Part shown: piece after piece, positions 51,979 through 53,174 of the stretch
Layout of the letters: every line of letters begins with the position of its first letter
Position numbering within the stretch: position 1 is the stretch's first letter
Source of the DNA: Paenibacillus validus NBRC 15382
Lineage (GTDB): Bacteria; Bacillota; Bacilli; Paenibacillales; NBRC-103111
Direction: 5' to 3'
Length of the DNA stretch: 53,174 nt
NCBI RefSeq assembly: GCF_004000985.1
Contig: NZ_BIMH01000037.1
Span: forward strand, 1-53,174
Notes under the pieces: generated by a model
Told to the model about the DNA's origin: nothing
The model's database searches: none
Seen by the model: the letters and a program-made list of their open reading frames with translations, nothing else
Program-made: the position numbers and the translations under genes

Positions 51979-52836
51979 ATGCCGAATCAGGATACGACGT
52001 TCACCGTCGGAAGTAAAAGCTTTACCGCGGTAGCGATTAATACCGCCTCCAAGACCGGAGAATGGATTCAAAGCAAACTCGGCGATTTCAACACCTTACA
52101 TACAAAGTACTCTCCGCATGATCTTGTGACGGAAGTGGATAAGGGCGCGGAGTTGATGATTCGGAAGTTGATTCATACGCATTTTCCAAGCCACGCTATA
52201 TTGGGCGAGGAGGGCGTCGAACCCGGGCCGGAGGCGTCCAAAGCGGCGCTGGCCCAAGTAAGCGACGAGGAGTATTTGTGGATCATCGATCCGCTGGATG
52301 GTACGACGAATTTCGTACACGGCTTCCCGTTCTTCTCCGTATCTATCGCGCTTGCTTATCGTGGCGAGGTTATTGTGGGCGTGGTGTATAACCCGGTGCA
52401 CAACGAGCTCTTTGTTGCGGAGAAGGGGAAGGGCGCTTATCTTCGCGGTAAAAGAATGCATGTTTCGTCAGAGACCGCGCTTCGCGATAGCTTGATTGCA
52501 ACAGGCTTCCCGGCCGATCGCAAAGTCGCACTGGCCCACAACTTGAAGGGCGTTCAAGCCGTCAGCCCTTATGTACGCAATCTTCGTGTTGCGGGCTCGG
52601 CTGCGCTGCATATGGCTTATGTGGCGGCGGGTAGACTCAGCGGCTTCTGGGAAATCGGCCTGAATGCATGGGATATGGCTGCCGGAGCGCTGCTGATTCA
52701 GGAGTCCGGGGGGCGTGTGACGGATACGCTCGGCAACCCGTATCACTTGGGAGTCAGACATGTTCTAGCTACGAACGGACATATTCATGAGGAATTGGCT
52801 CATCATCTAGGAACCGCAGAGGCGACGGGATTATAG
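51979..52836 (+). CDS. Inositol-monophosphatase family phosphatase
   Basis: A 285-residue Mg-dependent, Li-sensitive-type phosphatase. ATG 51979 follows AAAGGAATG. The metal motifs are complete: GEEG (ILGEEGVEPG), IIDPLDGTTNFVHGFP and NAWDMAAGALLIQESGG. The fold also contains 3'-phosphoadenosine phosphatases and fructose-1,6-bisphosphatases, but the length and the DPLDGTTNF block point to inositol-1-phosphatase or a close relative. The natural substrate in bacteria is often unclear. It is the last gene in the window. Confidence 0.93.
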   Translation: MPNQDTTFTVGSKSFTAVAINTASKTGEWIQSKLGDFNTLHTKYSPHDLVTEVDKGAELMIRKLIHTHFPSHAILGEEGVEPGPEASKAALAQVSDEEYLWIIDPLDGTTNFVHGFPFFSVSIALAYRGEVIVGVVYNPVHNELFVAEKGKGAYLRGKRMHVSSETALRDSLIATGFPADRKVALAHNLKGVQAVSPYVRNLRVAGSAALHMAYVAAGRLSGFWEIGLNAWDMAAGALLIQESGGRVTDTLGNPYHLGVRHVLATNGHIHEELAHHLGTAEATGL

Positions 52837-52848
52837 TTGAAAAAGGTA

Positions 52849-52873
52849 GGGAGGCCTTCGGGCCTCCCATTTT
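52849..52873 (+). terminator. Terminator of the inositol-phosphatase gene
   Basis: GGGAGGCC-TTCG-GGCCTCCC, a perfect 8-bp stem with a UUCG tetraloop, followed by ATTTTC. Confidence 0.88.
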
Positions 52874-52958
52874 CTTGAACCGTTTTCTTCCCGGAAGGGG
52901 ACCCGTCGGAGCCTTGTGTATCTCGATTCATTGATTTAAAAATCCGAGGGAGTAAGTG

Positions 52959-52987
52959 TTGCAATTGTTAATGGAGTGTGATATATT
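52959..52987 (+). promoter_or_regulatory. First of two tandem strong promoters
   Basis: TTGCAA (52959-52964), 17-nt spacer, TATATT (52982-52987). Confidence 0.7.
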
Positions 52988-53065
52988 TTTCTTCCGGCCG
53001 ATTGACCGGCAGGCGAAAACAGTCGATATGATGTCGATTGAGAAAAGTTTTTTAAAAAAAAAGAC

Positions 53066-53095
53066 TTGCAATCGCCTGAATGGATATGATATATT
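53066..53095 (+). promoter_or_regulatory. Second of two tandem strong promoters
   Basis: TTGCAA (53066-53071), 18-nt spacer, TATATT (53090-53095), then TATAAAGGTCGCTTTTG. A TATAAAGTCGCTT-like start region is familiar from Bacillus rRNA operon promoters. A further TTGACT (53149-53154) lies near the edge and may be the -35 of a third promoter cut off by the window. Confidence 0.65.
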
Positions 53096-53174
53096 ATAAA
53101 GGTCGCTTTTGACGAGTTTGTAAAAACAAGTCGAAAAAACGACGGAAGGTTGACTATTGTCGAACTTCAAAATT

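Larger units (their letters stand above)
52837..53174. other. Gene-free right edge
   Basis: From the last stop codon to the end there is a terminator (52849-52873), about 85 bases without signal, and two strong promoters reading out of the window (separate entries). The only long open frame, on the minus strand, has no ribosome binding site and runs through the promoters, so I do not call it a gene. Confidence 0.7.

Noticed and set aside
52928..53170. 80-residue minus-strand open frame at the right edge
   Set aside because: It covers the two tandem promoters, has no ribosome binding site and is AT-driven.
1..53174. CRISPR array, insertion sequence, prophage, tRNA or toxin-antitoxin pair
   Set aside because: I saw no repeat-spacer array, transposase or integrase motif, GGTTCRA tRNA arm, or toxin-like small gene pair on either strand by reading. 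A software scan would be needed to exclude weak cases.

Overview
The window looks like a chromosomal stretch of a spore-forming Gram-positive bacterium of the Paenibacillaceae (Paenibacillus, Cohnella or a close relative). The reasons are strong AGGAGG-type ribosome binding sites with many GTG and TTG starts, moderate-to-high GC coding DNA, a caa3-type cytochrome oxidase operon, S-layer-homology (SLH) surface proteins, a YhcN/YlaJ spore lipoprotein, bacilliredoxin, YneF, UvsE and many rho-independent terminators. The genus is an inference from gene content. I see no insertion sequence, prophage, CRISPR array or tRNA gene. Most of the window is ordinary housekeeping DNA.

Layout. 1-0.9 kb: a possible gene end cut by the window edge and a spore lipoprotein. 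1.2-6.7 kb: ctaCDEFG plus a DUF420/YozB gene, a complete caa3 oxidase and assembly operon closed by an 18-bp-stem terminator. 6.7-10.4 kb: an NlpC/P60 wall hydrolase, a membrane-anchored TlpA-like thioredoxin with an Lgt-like N-terminal half, and an ACT-domain malic enzyme. 10.5-13.5 kb: a SplB-like radical SAM protein, an HMGL-like aldolase, a wrecked SLH/GDSL esterase gene and a small DUF4870-like membrane protein. 13.6-18.4 kb: a protein of unknown function, a CDF metal exporter, an HI0933-type flavoprotein, a small coiled-coil protein and a CNNM/CBS (hemolysin-type) transporter. 18.4-19.3 kb: a long gene-free interval holding a strong promoter, a foldable ~200-nt segment and a strong terminator, my best candidate for an uncharacterised non-coding RNA.

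19.3-28.4 kb: two small, probably sporulation-linked proteins, bacilliredoxin, nadE, bioA, acpS, a lipoprotein cytochrome c with a membrane partner, mutY, a Crp/Fnr regulator, sodA and a Ser-rich lipoprotein. 28.6-34.9 kb: a 1065-residue SLH-anchored subtilase, then a 7TMR-DISM histidine kinase and its OmpR-type regulator. 35.1-40.6 kb: a GNAT, then a tight cluster ntdp(DUF402)-lepB-queG-ogt-HD-GYP with overlapping ends, then yneF and folE. 40.7-47 kb: a DUF2935-superoxide dismutase fusion, an alpha/beta hydrolase, an IclR regulator and aconitase. 47-53 kb: an Amidase_6 protein, ddl, a small unknown protein, uvsE, fabI and an inositol-monophosphatase-family enzyme. The window ends in tandem strong promoters that resemble those in front of Bacillus ribosomal RNA operons.

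Functional themes: aerobic respiration (caa3 oxidase, c551-like cytochrome, aconitase, malic enzyme), oxidative-stress defence (two superoxide dismutases, bacilliredoxin, TlpA-like protein), DNA repair (mutY, ogt, uvsE, perhaps the SplB homologue), envelope work (subtilase, NlpC/P60, Amidase_6, ddl, lepB, fabI, acpS) and sporulation. Only intact-gene boundaries and motifs are read directly. All functions rest on family recognition without database searches.
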